From: Emydura subglobosa
Lineage: Eukaryota > Chordata > Testudines > Chelidae
Reading direction: 5' to 3'
Length of the DNA stretch: 64,000 bases
Assembly (NCBI GenBank): GCA_007922225.1
Contig: ML680098.1
Coordinates: forward strand, 3,764,679-3,828,678
The notes beneath the pieces were generated by a model, which was given only the letters and a program-made list of their open reading frames with translations, had not been told where the DNA came from and did no database searches. A program made the position numbers and the translations under genes. Positions 51,420 through 63,243 of the stretch are shown piece by piece. Within the stretch, counting starts at the first letter, position 1. Each line of letters opens with the position of its first letter.

Positions 51420-53300
51420 CCTTGCATGGGCCAATTCATGTAACACATAAACCATGTTTTTCAGGGTCAATTTGAAGCGGCTGACATCAGCCCTACACTT
51501 GCAGGCTCATTTAGGGGTGGTGGGAGCTGAATCCCAAGCCTCTGGAGAAGCCAAATGCTAATGCTCAGACACACACCCCACTTCCCTACCACCTACCTTC
51601 ATAGTCTTCGGGTGGGGCTTACTGGTCTCTTTCTCTGCCCCCCGGGGCTAGTGGTTGTCTCCAGACAGTATCACTCTTCCATGGCAGATGTTTTTTGTAA
51701 AGTCTGTGGGGAAAGTAGCAGGAAGAGCCCCAAAGTTAGAACACCAAGAGTCCCCTTGCAAGCTGCATCATAATAAGAATTCTGAGGTAGTCCATAGCTG
51801 TCTACTGGGCTAATTCCCTGGCCGTCTACCTGACCATTAGTGTGTGCTCCCCTATACTACAGGGTGGGTAGCAAGACAAGCTCGTTCACACATCGCTAAA
51901 GAGTATTTGGCTCGGGCGGCTCCTTAAGCAGACACCTAGCTGTAGAACCTGCTGTGAGCTTAGTGGCTAGTCTGCTCTCCCCAGAAACTGAAAAGTGTGC
52001 CAAAAGGCATTGTTAAGGAACATAAAGAGGTCAGCCCACTGTATCCTCCCCTGAAGCCAAAATTAAATATTAAGCAGTCCAGGGCCTAGAGAGAGAGTAA
52101 TGGGGGACAGCTGGAGCTATCATAGGTGTAGGTCATGTCCATGTTTGTGGACCAAGCCCGGTGACTCAGGCTGCAGTAGCCCTATAAGACTATCCTGCTT
52201 TCAGAGGCTCTATGCAACCCATAACAGCTAGAACTATGTGAAGTGTTTCTCAAACCCACTCAAGTCAAGCCTTGGCATCTGGGCTCAGTGTAACCTGAAG
52301 CCTGGGCTTGCCAAAGTCTAATAAAGCACAGACTTGAACTTCTTCTTACAGCTGAAAAGTGGTGAATGATCTTCCCACGCAGCTGGCCTCTCTCATCCAT
52401 AGTACTTCCCAACACCTGCCATCCCACCAACAGGACCAGTAAACTTCTGGTCCTGAAGACCCAGAAGCGCTAGGGCAGTGACCGTCTTGGGGGAGGAGGC
52501 ATCTGGAGGTATTAAGGGGACAGTTAGCACATGCCCCCATGGAAATTTATACTTACTATCTCTGAACCCAAATCAAAGGTTTAGAGGTCGGTTCACTTCC
52601 AACCCCACGAAACCAAGCTGCAGGGGTCAGCTCATGACCCGCATCATGAAGCAAACTCAGCAGCACTTCATGTTGAAGTGATAGCTATGCATAAACTAAC
52701 AATCACATTTACACTACTGAGCTAGACAGTTTCACTACAACAACTAAATCTGGTCCCTCTTCCCTACATTGGCTTAGTTGCTCTTATTGTGACCCACTGT
52801 GGGTGGCCAGCTATGGCAATCCTTGAAAAAGTCAACACCCAAATCTCAGTGTCCCCAGTATATTTATTGGAAGTGGTATCGGGATGTTTTTAACTATGTA
52901 CCCAGTTGGCGCCTCTACCCCTTCAAGCTACAGTGTTTTACCGAAGTAGTGAAATTACAACAGGCCTCCCCGTTCCTCTCCCCATGAAACATTGGCTATG
53001 AGCCAGGATGCTAATCTGTTGTGTTACTCTGTAGGGTCCCACAGCATTTTTCTTTCAGACTGCTGTCTAGCAAGGCGGCATAGGTGAATGTTGTGAGACG
53101 ACAGACCTGCTCTGAACACCAACCCATAACTAAAAGTGCTTTTAGGTTGAGAAAGTAATTTTTTTCTTCAAAGGGATTTGTTTCCATTGTGCTTTTGCAC
53201 AGCCTAGGTAGGGTAAAAATTAAAAAGCTCATAGGTGCTCATGCTTATAAAACAAGCTGATCACTACCTGGGACAGGAAGAAATCCCATCTACCACGCTG
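51420..53300. other. GC-richer non-coding block of unknown origin
   Basis: The block is visibly richer in G and C than the flanking intron, with many CC/GG runs and phrases such as 'cagtgtccccagtatatttattggaagtg'. It could be an old insertion (for example an LTR or other retroelement), because the composition changes at both sides. I see no LTR pair, tRNA primer site or coding frame of polymerase type. The short ORFs inside have no domains. Confidence 0.3.
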
Positions 53301-53474
53301 CCCTATTAGGAAGATGTAGGCTTCCCTTCGAAATACTCACTACTACAGGCTGTCGGACTACCTGGGCCACTGAGTTGTTTTTTTTTAAAATGCATCTAGA
53401 ATCTTATCTGGCCCTGTAGCTGAGCACGTCAGATTTAACCCTTAATACACACTATGCTATACAGTATAGACAAC

Positions 53475-53605
53475 ATCCCTCTTTGGAACTGAGAGCCAGG
53501 GAAGATTAATTGACTTGCCCAAGGTTACGCAGGAATGCTGTGGTGAGAACTTGAACTCAGATCTTCTGAGCCTTGTACTTGAACCACTAACCGCTCCTTC
53601 CTCCC
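53475..53605 (-). repeat. MIR/CORE-SINE-like fragment, antisense
   Basis: 'gaactgagagccagggaaga', 'ttaattgacttgcccaaggtt', 'acgcaggaatgctgtggtgag' and 'aacttgaactcagatcttctg' are the complement of the MIR core (consensus complement: ttaagtaacttgcccaaggtcacacagctagtaagtgg.agagccggg.ttcgaacccaggcagtc). One of the clearest MIR copies in the window. Confidence 0.8.
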
Positions 53606-54239
53606 TGCATTTGTTAGCTTTAAATGAGCTTCAGGCCAGTGCCTGAGGCATAATAAATACAACAAGAAAATCCTACTGAGCAGAGCCAGGGATTTAGGTA
53701 GCTTTGGCTTCAAGGTGCTTTATCTGACCCAAATATAAGGGCTGGCACCAGTTCTATCCTCCAAATAAAAGAAAAGCCACCCTCAGTCTTTTGTCACAAT
53801 AAAATGGCAGCCCTTAAAGTGGCATGGTGGGTATGACTGCTCAGCATATTAAATAACTGGTCTCAGATCTCACTGTGCAGGAACTGTTGGTATATGGGAA
53901 ATGTTTAATGGCAGCTAGAGTTCATTATTAGTTGAAGAAATTTGTATTTTGATCTCTAGAAATAGCTGTTCTGACAGAGCAGGGTATTGAGGAACATGAA
54001 AAGAGCGCTTTTGTCTTCAGTGGGAATGTTCACTGGTTTAGTTATGATCTTCTTGACCTGAGGCCTTGAGACACTTTCTGACTCTTTATATACTCTTCTG
54101 CATATAAGTGCTGTTTCCATGATGGGTGCTGGTAGCCCTTTTTAAAAAAAACCTAGCATTTCATAGAGGTAAATCCCTTCTGTTTCATGCTATAAGACAT
54201 TAGTTAGTTAGTCATTCCAGTATCTTTTAGTAGACTGAC

Positions 54240-54760
54240 CAACGCAGTGCTGTTTTGACCTATATTCACAGAGCATGCAGGATGCTTTAAACAGGACCTA
54301 TAAAATCATTCCCTGCCCCAAAGATCTCACTTAGCCAAATATGACACATGGACAAACATTCAGTTGTCAAGAAGTGCCACATTATTGCTGGAGAACTCAG
54401 TTGGAAAACTTCTGAAAGGAGAGGATTTTATGGATATATTTAAGGAAAGGCAGAGTGTGTCATTTAGGGAGAGCAACAGACTGTTGCAAGCATAAAGGGA
54501 TTGGAAGTGGATGTGAAGCCCAGACTGAGAGAAATCAAAGGAAAGCGTATAATGAAGGTGTAGGGTATGATGAGAGCAGAATAGCACAAAGGCCTGAAGA
54601 TAAGGATGAGGAGAGCTTGAACCTGGTCTGGCCATAATGAAGGAAGCTGATATGAGCAGCTGAGACAGAAAAGATGAGGATGCCAAGGTGGAGTGAGTCC
54701 CAGCGCTTGTAACAAGAGATGCCCATGCAAGGACCAGAGTTTCAGCATTAAGGAGTGATG
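54240..54760. repeat. Possible long fragment of the 9.3-kb repeat family
   Basis: 'aaaatcattccctgccccaaagatctcactta' is similar to the 'ccctgccccaaagagcttacagtcta' part of the sauropsid repeat near 9300. The purine-rich text after it ('gaaaggagaggatttta', 'aaggaaaggcagagtgtg', 'aagcccagactgagaga') is repeat-like. The complementary-strand ORF of 142 codons is a product of this pyrimidine-rich complement. Class uncertain. Confidence 0.35.
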
Positions 54761-55693
54761 GAATTAAAAAAACAAAAGAAATGTACAAGTAGTTTTCTAT
54801 ATTTTATATACAGCGAATTGACAGTGCCTGTGCTTTTAAAGGTCAACATGAATTGTACAATGAAGACTAATATATTAACAATTACCTCGTTAGCTGTTGC
54901 AAATTTCAGGGAAAGCAGGATAGATAGAAAAGCTTTTCATCTGCTGCTGGAAGGAGAGGACACACAGGCCAGCCTCATCTTTTGCACCAACACCGTTTCC
55001 TTCTGACATCAGGAGACTGAAATAACTTTCACCAAGTTCTCTTTGTAAACAAAGTGTGCGCAGCGATATGCAAAAAAAAAGTCAGAGATAAAAGTGCACA
55101 ATGCTTAACTTGCCTCAAAATCATTTTAAACACAAACCACTTGAAAACTGTTAGTTTGAAATTGTTTATGTGATCATCTTGCAAGGCTTTTAAAACATGA
55201 TAACCATCACACTTTACACCTCTCTGAAAAGTTAGTTTAATCGTAGATCACATAAAATTGGTTTCCACAAATGCATAATGGTTCATGTGTCACACTTGAA
55301 CTAAATGGTTTTTTAAATGGGGCTGAAATTATTTTGATGTGTACACATTCCCAGATTTCTTTCCTACATCCTTTTGTAAACCAGCCCCCATCAGGCTTTC
55401 CCTTAAAGTCTCATTAATAATTCAAATGTTCTGATGACTTTAAAAGATCTATGGAATTGAAGCTTTTTTTAAAAAAAAAATACTGCTTGACAAAAAGATA
55501 AATGAATGTAGAAAGAAGCGGTAGGAGTCTGGCAAGCTGTAGATCATTTCAGAACAGATTGTAACTTTATCATTCTGTCAGGAAGAATAATTTAAAGCAC
55601 TTAATCAGTTAGCTTCACTGTGCAGGATGTAACATTATGAATTCCTATCAGTCAATCTGTTCAAATCAAAGGGAACTTAATTATCATAGGTAA

Positions 55694-55705
55694 GGGGGGG
55701 GGGGG
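55694..55705 (+). repeat. Poly-G run (12 G)
   Basis: Twelve consecutive G residues are followed by 'aggaaggtg' in the last intron. Simple sequence with no associated feature. Confidence 0.85.
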
Positions 55706-55984
55706 AGGAAGGTGATTGAACATTGTTCAGACTGAGACAACTTTACTAGGGGAGGGAATAAGCATGCTGACCGACAATGAGTATGACTTTTTAAATGGAT
55801 CTAAGGAAATGGCCATCGTGACTTAAGTTGACAAGAGAAAACAATATATTAGCCTTGACTTGCCTTCAATGACAGGCCATTAATAATGAGTTTTATAATT
55901 ATTTTTGCTTTAAAATAAAAGTTCTAAAAGAAAAAAAATAAGTATCACATTCACTAGAAAAATAAACAGACACAGTACTTGTGA

Positions 55985-56135
55985 AAATTTTCAGACATGG
56001 ATGTCTAATGATAGGTACCCAAAGGCTAACTCCCCGGGTTATGGGGATTTCTGGGTGCTCAGCACTTCTGGAATTCTGCCCACCCATTTAGGTGCTTAAA
56101 TTTAGGCATCCATGTTTGAAAATGTCATCCTTATT
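55985..56135. repeat. Palindromic ancient repeat block
   Basis: The left side 'aaattttcagacatggatgtct' and the right side 'aggcatccatgtttgaaaatgt' are inverted copies (ttttcagacatggatg/catccatgtttgaaaa). 'gggtgctcagcacttctgg' lies in the middle. The arms are about 20 bp with few mismatches and enclose roughly 110 bp. A non-autonomous DNA element relic related in style to the copies near 8.65 and 35.6 kb. Confidence 0.6.
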
Positions 56136-57645
56136 TTCTCCTGCTGTTCCATTTGAATAGTATAGTTGCTTCCTCTCCTGAACTCTTTAAACAGCCACCA
56201 TGTTCTAATCCAGGCTGCATTTCCATGATGAGCAAAGTGTTAGTTTGTATAATACACTCAGGCAGCACAGTCTGTGGGATCAGCTTTGGGAGGCATGGAC
56301 TACATTAATTTAAGCACACTATCAACGTACGAAATGGGACTACAGAAACACCACACAACTATGCCATATCTACAGAATGCCATCCTAAGTCCATTCCTCT
56401 CATTTATCTCAGGAAGAAAAGAGGGGGGGAAAGGAATGGGGTAGGGAGAAAAGCATACTGTCAGTGAAAAAGGTTGACTTTGCTATTTGTGCAGAAGTAG
56501 CACACAAAAAAATGCTCTCCTGTAATTCAGACGTGACATTAGCAGCTCTGAGCTATAAACAATTTAAGGGAAAAGTCTAGTTATATTTAGGTTTTTCTCA
56601 TATAGAAATTTTAACAAGTTGTGTTCATGGCTGAAGTGCAAGGGTGGGATCTAACACAGCTGAGCCACGAAAAGTCTTATGCAAGTAGATAGCAAACTGC
56701 ACTGTTTGGGACTCTCAATATTCCCCCACTCCCTCATATCTGAGCTCTAAAATTGTTACTGTAGTCACGCAAGCGGACACTAAACAGAGAGAAACAAAAG
56801 GGAAAGCCTCCCCATTTCTCTTCCCTCTCTTTGCCTGTCGGTTGCCCCACTTCATCTGCCATGCTACCATCCATCATTAACACTCCATTCAGACTAATGT
56901 AATGTTGAGGCTAGCACCTGGTCCATTCATCTGAACCATCTGTACCTGTATATAATGGGAAAGATCAGCAGCACTCAAGCAGCCAGGATGACAATATGAA
57001 AACATTGGCCATTACATCGAGGAACATACCTATCTTCTGCTTTTAAACTCTTTGTATTCTAGTGCCAAATCCTAAAGAAGGATCTCAGACGTTTCCCACA
57101 TCGCTAATATTGTTTTTCAGATTCATCCAGCTCTGCATTACTAGTAAGAGCTGGAAGCAGAAGTGCAAGGAATCCGGGGCCTGTATGATTTTTGAGCCAG
57201 TTGTGCAGACCACGAGGTTCAAATGGTTCAGAGAAGTTTGAATGTTCAGGTCCTTATGTGAACCAAACAAAACCTCCCAAACCTTAGGAGACTATCTCAG
57301 CGCTAACTACATCATGCTCCCGGCTTCTAATTTCATCCTTTTACTTTTGATAATAGAGTAGCATAGCACTTCCCATGAATACGTTAAAAAATCTTGTATA
57401 TTCAAACTACTCAGCAAGCTGCCAGTTTTCTTTAACTCTTTACTACCTGCATACATCGCCTCCTCCTTTTATAATAAGTGTTTTCAGGAGTATTAATCTT
57501 CTGCACTCTCTTGCTAGCAATTATTCAACGTTACCCTTTATTGATTGCCTTTTCTCTATGAACTTTACTGACTGCTTTTTGCACTGCACTAATTAAACTT
57601 CTCATTTTCCCTCCTTGTTCTGTCTCTACCCATTTTGCTCTTTAG

Positions 57646-57800
57646 CAGAAAAGAAATGGTTTACAGATGAGCTGGATAATGCCTATCCCAGAAACATTCA
57701 AATCAAGCCCATGAGCACTCACATGGCCAATCAGATCAATCAGTATAAATCTACAAGCAGCTTGATACCACCAATCAGAGAAGTTGAAGATGAATGTTGA
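57646..57800 (+). CDS. KCNMA1: KCNMA1 terminal coding exon (VEDEC frame; EMVYR frame when the microexon is skipped)
   Basis: The acceptor tract is 'cattttgctctttag|cag'. After the 29-nt microexon the frame reads (A)EKKWFTDELDNAYPRN, IQIKPMSTHMANQINQYK, STSSLIPPIREVEDEC, then TGA at 57798-57800. This is the classic long C terminus of BK. If the tail exon joins here directly, the frame is NRKEMVYR and TGA at 57668-57670. Leu for Pro in FTDEPDN is the change from human I can name. Literature from mammals and chick says VEDEC forms tend to be kept inside the cell while the other two endings reach the surface more readily (from memory). The three bases CAG at the exon start form a tandem NAGNAG acceptor. 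Confidence 0.97.
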
Positions 57801-57925
57801 CTCACAGGAGGCCAGAACTATTTTTTTAAAAGCCTGACAAACTTCATGAATGGTGACGTGACATTTATTTCTCTTACATGCCGAACCACTGGTGGAAAAG
57901 TTATGAAGGGCGAGCGTTATGGGAA

Positions 57926-57931
57926 AATAAA
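57926..57931 (+). promoter_or_regulatory. Candidate poly-A signal AATAAA (proximal)
   Basis: The hexamer lies 126 bases after the VEDEC stop codon, within 'gggaaaataaagtagac'. A T-rich stretch suitable as a downstream element begins only about 90 bases later, so it may be weak. Confidence 0.35.
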
Positions 57932-58363
57932 GTAGACAGATCTTTGCTTGTCTGCCTTTAATATCGCTTCCATGTATTTTGGAAACTATTTCATTTATAA
58001 ATGAACATAATCAAAAATAGTCATGTATAGCCTCTAAATTATTTTTATTTATTAGAAAGAAAATATATTTTTCTTTTTGTTTTTTCATTGTCAAGTTTTT
58101 TTTTCCTTTAAAATAGCTGCATATGTGGCCAGACTCCTAAAAATTAAAAAAAAAAAAATCTGCTCTTTCTAGCTCTCATCTTTGAGGAGAATGATGGTCA
58201 CAACTATGAGGAAAAGTAATCAAGGGAGACAAATACTATATTAAAAAAATACAAGGTCCAACTTGTATTTAGTAAATCAAAAAAGAAGAAAAAGAAGAAC
58301 AGTTCAGCTACGTGTTTCTTTACTGGAGAATATGTATTTTGTTCAGCATTGACACCAGCTCTT

Positions 58364-58369
58364 AATAAA
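58364..58369 (+). promoter_or_regulatory. Candidate poly-A signal AATAAA
   Basis: The sequence 'cagctcttaataaactg' is followed within 40 bases by 'tatttattttcaaag' and 'atatttttgtag', a T-rich downstream element. It is therefore a good candidate for a 3' UTR of about 0.6 kb. Confidence 0.45.
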
Positions 58370-60207
58370 CTGAAACGTATTTATTTTCAAAGCTGAAATT
58401 CATATTTTTGTAGAACTAACATTCTTTCTGAACTATTCATCGTTATATTACCATATACAGTGAAGACTTTCCTACTGATCATCTTAATTACCGGTACATT
58501 TAAGGTCCAAAAAACCAAAACCATGCATTGTTAACTTTCTATGACAATAGGGTAGTGAACATTAGTATAAAACAAAGGGCATGCAGATAAGATGCTCCTA
58601 GCAGCATTTTCTTATAGGTTGCAAAATGTGCAATTCTGCTTTGCTTCATGTTGCATATTATCAATGAGCACGTGCCGACTCAAGGAGCTCAGCCTTGGAA
58701 AATCCTCTTCTTTTGCCAGATTTCAGAGTACTTGAATCCAGGGTGTCTAATTGTTCACAACAGATCATGATATTCTTAACCCGCTCATCTACTAGATTTA
58801 ACTAAGTTCTTTTTTAAAACTATTGGAGTTGTGCCTGAATCAAGCTCTACCTGATCCAAACACTTCTTGAAATGTGGCAAAGTTTGGACTCAGAGCAATA
58901 TTTTGCTGACAGCCCATATTTCAGCAACTGAATCAAAACCCCCTGATCTGAGCACACCTGCACTTTGGGTGAATTCAGATCAGGGTACAAACTCTGCAGC
59001 TCGGACTCTCGTCTACAGTCTGTCAACTTCTTATTGCCAGTTAATTTCTGTAAAAATGTTTTTAATGTTATTGTTTGCTTATTTTTTAAGTTGCTGGTAC
59101 TCCACATATAAAGGTACAGTAATAACCAAAACAAAATAAAAGTAATGAATGTATTTAATATAACTTACAAAAAAATCTTTGAAAAGCTGCCTACAGTGAA
59201 ATCAGTTGTATCAGCAATTTCACAAAGTGGCCAACGAGCTTTATAGCCATAAGACAAAATTGTGATGTTTCATATCTCTGCTGCAGTATGTATTTACCCA
59301 GACATTTGATGTTCTAAGTGATTTAGCAACTCTCTCAATTTCAAATTAACATTTGATACAACTGGATGAAAGGAAGAGCTACAGAGGCTAAAAAAGAGAC
59401 CCCACGGGTAAAGAAAGGTAGGGTCCCATCGCGCAAGTTAACTTTAGGCTTTGTATTTTTGCAGAATTGCAAAACATCAAGATAAAACATACTGTGATAC
59501 TATTATCGTTAGAGAAATATCAGTGAATCAGATAAGTACAAAACAGATGAACTGACTGTGAAAAGAATGTCCACTATATAATCCAACATTTAAGCTAAAC
59601 TATCTCAGCTTCAATGTTAGTTCACTGGCTGCAGTACAACTATAACCATACTGCCACCTAACAGGCTTTATTCTGGAGTGACTTTTTTGGACTGTGACTA
59701 CTTTGTTGTTACATTTTGTAGAATTAGTTATTTTAAAAAATTTAACAAGAATTGTGAATATAATGTATGTAAAATTGGATTGTTTAAAAATATTTATAAT
59801 CGCTATCCTATGAAGAAACAAAATAACTTGAGCAGTTTTTATTCATATTTAACCCATTTCACAATACCCAAAATAAAGGAAGGATCTGGTGGTTTTGATA
59901 TGTTACCACTTTAGCTAATGGCAGGTTATAATTCACATTCTGGTTTTGCATTGGGTCACTTTAAACCTTTCCTTTAAAGTCAGTACTCTTTTTTCATTCA
60001 TGAACTGCAATAATTTTATTACCAGAATAAAAAGTTGGCCTCAGTCCCAACAGAATTGTTGAAATTTGTGTCAGTCTTAGCCAAATACATTTGATTTTTA
60101 TAGATCACTTGTTTTATGGGCAGCATAGGAAATTATTTCTGTAACATTCAATTTAAGAGTACTTAAAATTATTGTGCACAGTGCCATTTCTTAGCATCCT
60201 TCCTTTC

Positions 60208-60213
60208 AATAAA
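60208..60213 (+). promoter_or_regulatory. Candidate distal poly-A signal AATAAA
   Basis: The sequence 'tcctttcaataaaaatttta' has a GT-rich stretch, 'ggcatgtgtgtctgtgtct', about 50 bases further on. A/T-rich hexamer plus a GT-rich element is the classic cleavage-site arrangement, so this may be the end of the long 3' UTR (inference). Confidence 0.5.
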
Positions 60214-62324
60214 AATTTTATCATATACATCAGAATAAAAAAACCCACCAGCATTGCTGAGGCATGTGTGTCTGTGTCTACTATTTAACTAATATCCCAT
60301 AACATCATGATTGCCACTAGAACTAAGTTTTGGGTAACACAAGACCCAGATCTATTAATATAGCTAATTGCCACAGCATCCATTTACTCAAAGAGATGTG
60401 GAGGCTGCAAGTAATTAATAACAAACCTTTCTGATTCCTTCCTTTGATTACTAAAGAGTTTTTGAGACTAAGGTTGGATCTGGTAAGTTTTTGACAGACA
60501 TGTAGAACAGCTGTGGTCAGGTCCTTCAGGCAATGGAAGTGACCACCTTAGTACAAATACAGTATACGGCAGTCAGCAGAATCATGTACAGTTAGTCATA
60601 TGGAGGACAACAAAGTTTGAGTTTTAGATCTTTTGCATTTAAAAGAACAACGGACAAATGGAGACAAGTACCAGAATGTGTGTGCATACGAAAGCTCTGT
60701 CCTCTCTACCCATCCTGGGTCTGTCCTGCCATTTATTCAGAGTCGTAGGTCCACAGTGCAGTAAGTAGAGTTGGGACAGGTCTATCAAATCCAGCCTTTG
60801 CCACGTCAAAATGTAGTGTCCCCCAATGCAGGACATATCAGATACTAAACTGATACTTTAATGGTCACAATCAAAAGGCCACGAAGCAGCAATACAGTTT
60901 GTGTCTGTGTGTGCGTGTGTGCGCATGCATACTTATGTATGCGTCAGTCATCAGTGCACCTCAAGCAAAGTGACTACTGGAATGTCACAGGGTCCAATTC
61001 TAGTTTGAGATAAACATGCCCAACTCCTGTGGTCTTTAATGGGAGCCCAGTGTACACAGCTACAGGCAGAGAAATACATTGGAATCACTGAAGGCAGTGT
61101 TCACACTAACAAAAAAGTTCTCAGCATTACTTATCCCCTGTACTGGGGGAGCAGCTGCTGAGCTGTGTCTCTACACCTACTTAAGCAGGTATATGGGGAG
61201 AAGGCCACGTGATCTGCAGTAATGAGAATCCAGAGTGGATCTAACAACCCACACAAGTTTCATGGAGTCTCTATTCCAGCCCTGAAGTTGGAGAAGCAGC
61301 TACAGATGGGTAGGTGCACCGCACCAGCCCACATTGAAGGTAAGGGTGAATTTTGCCTTATCCCAATCAACTACATGTTTAGCCAAATAAAGCCCAATGA
61401 CTCAGGCTTTATGCACTTGTCATGGGGACTGGCCCTGAGTGGTCAGGCACCCCACCTATCTGTGACACTGGGTGACAAGAATTTTTCATCCTTAAAGAAG
61501 TAGGTGAGTGGATAAATGAGGCGTGCTGGTTTATAAAGAAGACACTTTTTTCCTCTCCACACACATCTTGGTAATGTGCAATGATGGGGAAGGACATACA
61601 GAAAAATTGTATTCTATTTTAAATGAGTTTTTGATAAAATATTATACTTCTAAAAATTTGCCAGAGTACAATTTGCGTCCTTTAAGGGTCTGAAGTACAT
61701 AGAGAGAAAACAAATGAATCAAGCATTATTATAAACATGAGCAAACTCTCTTTGTGAAATAGCCCATAGGAATTTTGCAATAATTGGATGCATAAATTAC
61801 TGTACAACAAGAGCAATAACTTAGAAATGGATAATTATGCATGTTTTCACTGCCTGTTTTCATGCCATACAATTCATAGCTATGTTAGCAACTGCCCCAT
61901 TATAGATATCCCAGTCTCAAAGATACTGTACAAAGCAGCACTTCCTTCAGAGGAAGCACATTGACAATAGCTTCAAGAAGCCAACAAGTTTTGAAATAAA
62001 TTTGTATTCAGCGTCTACCAATTATCACTGCAAATTCCCCTTCTCTCATATAAGTTCATGTCTCTGGCTTTGTTTTTTTAAATTATGTTTTGAAAACCAA
62101 ATAAATAAAAAGGGGGACAGGGAGTGTACAATGGCTTTTAAACCAAGTGTCTTTACATGTCCCACATACCTTCCATTTGTGTGGGCAAGAAACTCTTATT
62201 GAAGTCTATGGGAGCTGTATGGGAAAATCCTGCACAGTACCAGTCTGTAAAATTTTGGTGCTTCTTTTAAATCAAGTACTAAGGTGGTGGCCCAACCAGT
62301 TCATATATATCCTGAAATAGTAAG

Positions 62325-62465
62325 TAAGTGTGTGCATAGTTCCCTGAAACAGTAAAGTGCTTAAGTGCATGCATAATTCCACTGTATTAACCACATGCAA
62401 GTAAAGGAGACTACACACTTGCTTAAAGTTAAGCACGTGCTTCAAGTCCTTTCTGAGCCAAAATG
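62325..62465. repeat. Imperfect hairpin repeat ('gcttaa...ttaagcacgtgctt' type)
   Basis: The left part 'aaagtgcttaagtgcatgcat' and the right part 'cttgcttaaagttaagcacgtgc' are inverted and carry the same words as the hairpin at 9441 ('gtgcttaactttacacatg'). The two copies are therefore members of one family, more than 50 kb apart. Confidence 0.5.
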
Positions 62466-63123
62466 AAGAGATCTTCAATCAGGCTTTTGATGACTAGGGT
62501 CTACTTCAATTTATTGTATGTGTATTCAGACCTTCAACAGAAACAAATGTTTTTACTTTAAATATGACCCACTGTTGTGAGTCCCAAGTTGTGAGTACTA
62601 ACAGTAGGTTCACAAGGGTATAACATAAATACCAGCATAATTCAGGTGTGTTCAGTATCAGTGATATTCACTGCTGTGCAGAGTCATCAACACAAGGCCT
62701 ACAGTACTACTTAAGCTTTGAGATGTTAAGTGCCTTGTGTTTCTACAGAAGGCAGAAGTTCATCCTAAATGAGACAGGACATTATACTAAAATCCAGAAA
62801 TGAGCAAATCTGAATATTTGAAGAAATTTCAAATGGTTATAAGTTTTAAAAGCCTTTGGCCACAGAGATCCAAGACCAATCTCAATTTTTGCTTTCGCAA
62901 AATAAAATGTACACTTAGTCTTTTTTTGGACCATGGGAGAGTAGTTTTTTCATCCTTTATTTTTTTTCAATGTGTTTTAACTATCACAGTTTTTAAGTCT
63001 TTTTCTATTCAACACATATAAGCTTCTTTTCCAGGTCCTCTGACATTTAGCAGGCATATTCACTTGCAGTTTTTTTCTAATTAACATGTGCATACTCACA
63101 CATCTTGCACAGACATCCAGTTA

Positions 63124-63243
63124 GGGTGACTAGATGGCAAGTACCAAAAATCGGGACAAGGGGTAGGGGGTAATAGGCACCTATATAAGACAAAGTCCCA
63201 AAATTCGGGACTGTCTCTATAAAATCGGGACATCTGGTCACCC
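63124..63243. mobile_element. 120-bp MITE with terminal inverted repeats and TA target duplication
   Basis: The left end GGGTGACTAGATG and the reverse complement of the right end (GGGTGACCAGATG) differ at one base. TA flanks both sides (63122-63123 and 63244-63245), which fits Tc1/mariner-type insertion. Inner parts contain 'aaatcgggacaagggg' and 'aattcgggactgtctctataaaatcgggac', also partly inverted. I recognise this element as common in turtles. It has no coding capacity and needed a transposase from elsewhere. The short ORF across it is incidental. Confidence 0.85.

Larger units (their letters stand above)
49115..57645 (+). other. KCNMA1: KCNMA1 last intron, 8.5 kb
   Basis: Starts GTATGA and ends 'cattttgctctttag'. 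It has a hairpin repeat at 50158-50227, a GC-richer block of unknown nature at 51.4-53.3 kb, an antisense MIR-like fragment at 53475-53605, an old repeat at about 54.2-54.75 kb and a G run at 55694. There is also a palindromic block at 55985-56130. None of the ORFs, including the 142-codon minus-strand frame at 54360-54788, resembles a known protein. Confidence 0.7.
57801..60213 (+). other. KCNMA1: KCNMA1 3' untranslated region (inferred extent)
   Basis: The region beyond the VEDEC stop is AT-rich and holds AATAAA hexamers at 57926-57931, 58364-58369, 59135-59140 and 60208-60213. Long 3' UTRs are known for this gene. It contains T-rich and A-rich tracts (around 58040-58150) typical of regulatory UTRs. 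I cannot tell which signal is used and I found no repeat element inside. The small ORFs here are chance frames. Confidence 0.6.

Noticed and set aside
54360..54788. Longest ORF in the window (142 codons, minus strand)
   Set aside because: It lacks any recognisable domain, is rich in Ser/Leu because of the pyrimidine-rich strand, and overlaps two other open frames and repeat-like text. No splice or start context supports it.
60898..60950. GT-rich patch as a possible Z-DNA or promoter element
   Set aside because: The alternation of GT/GC is short and interrupted. It is better explained as a decayed microsatellite, possibly serving as a poly-A downstream element.
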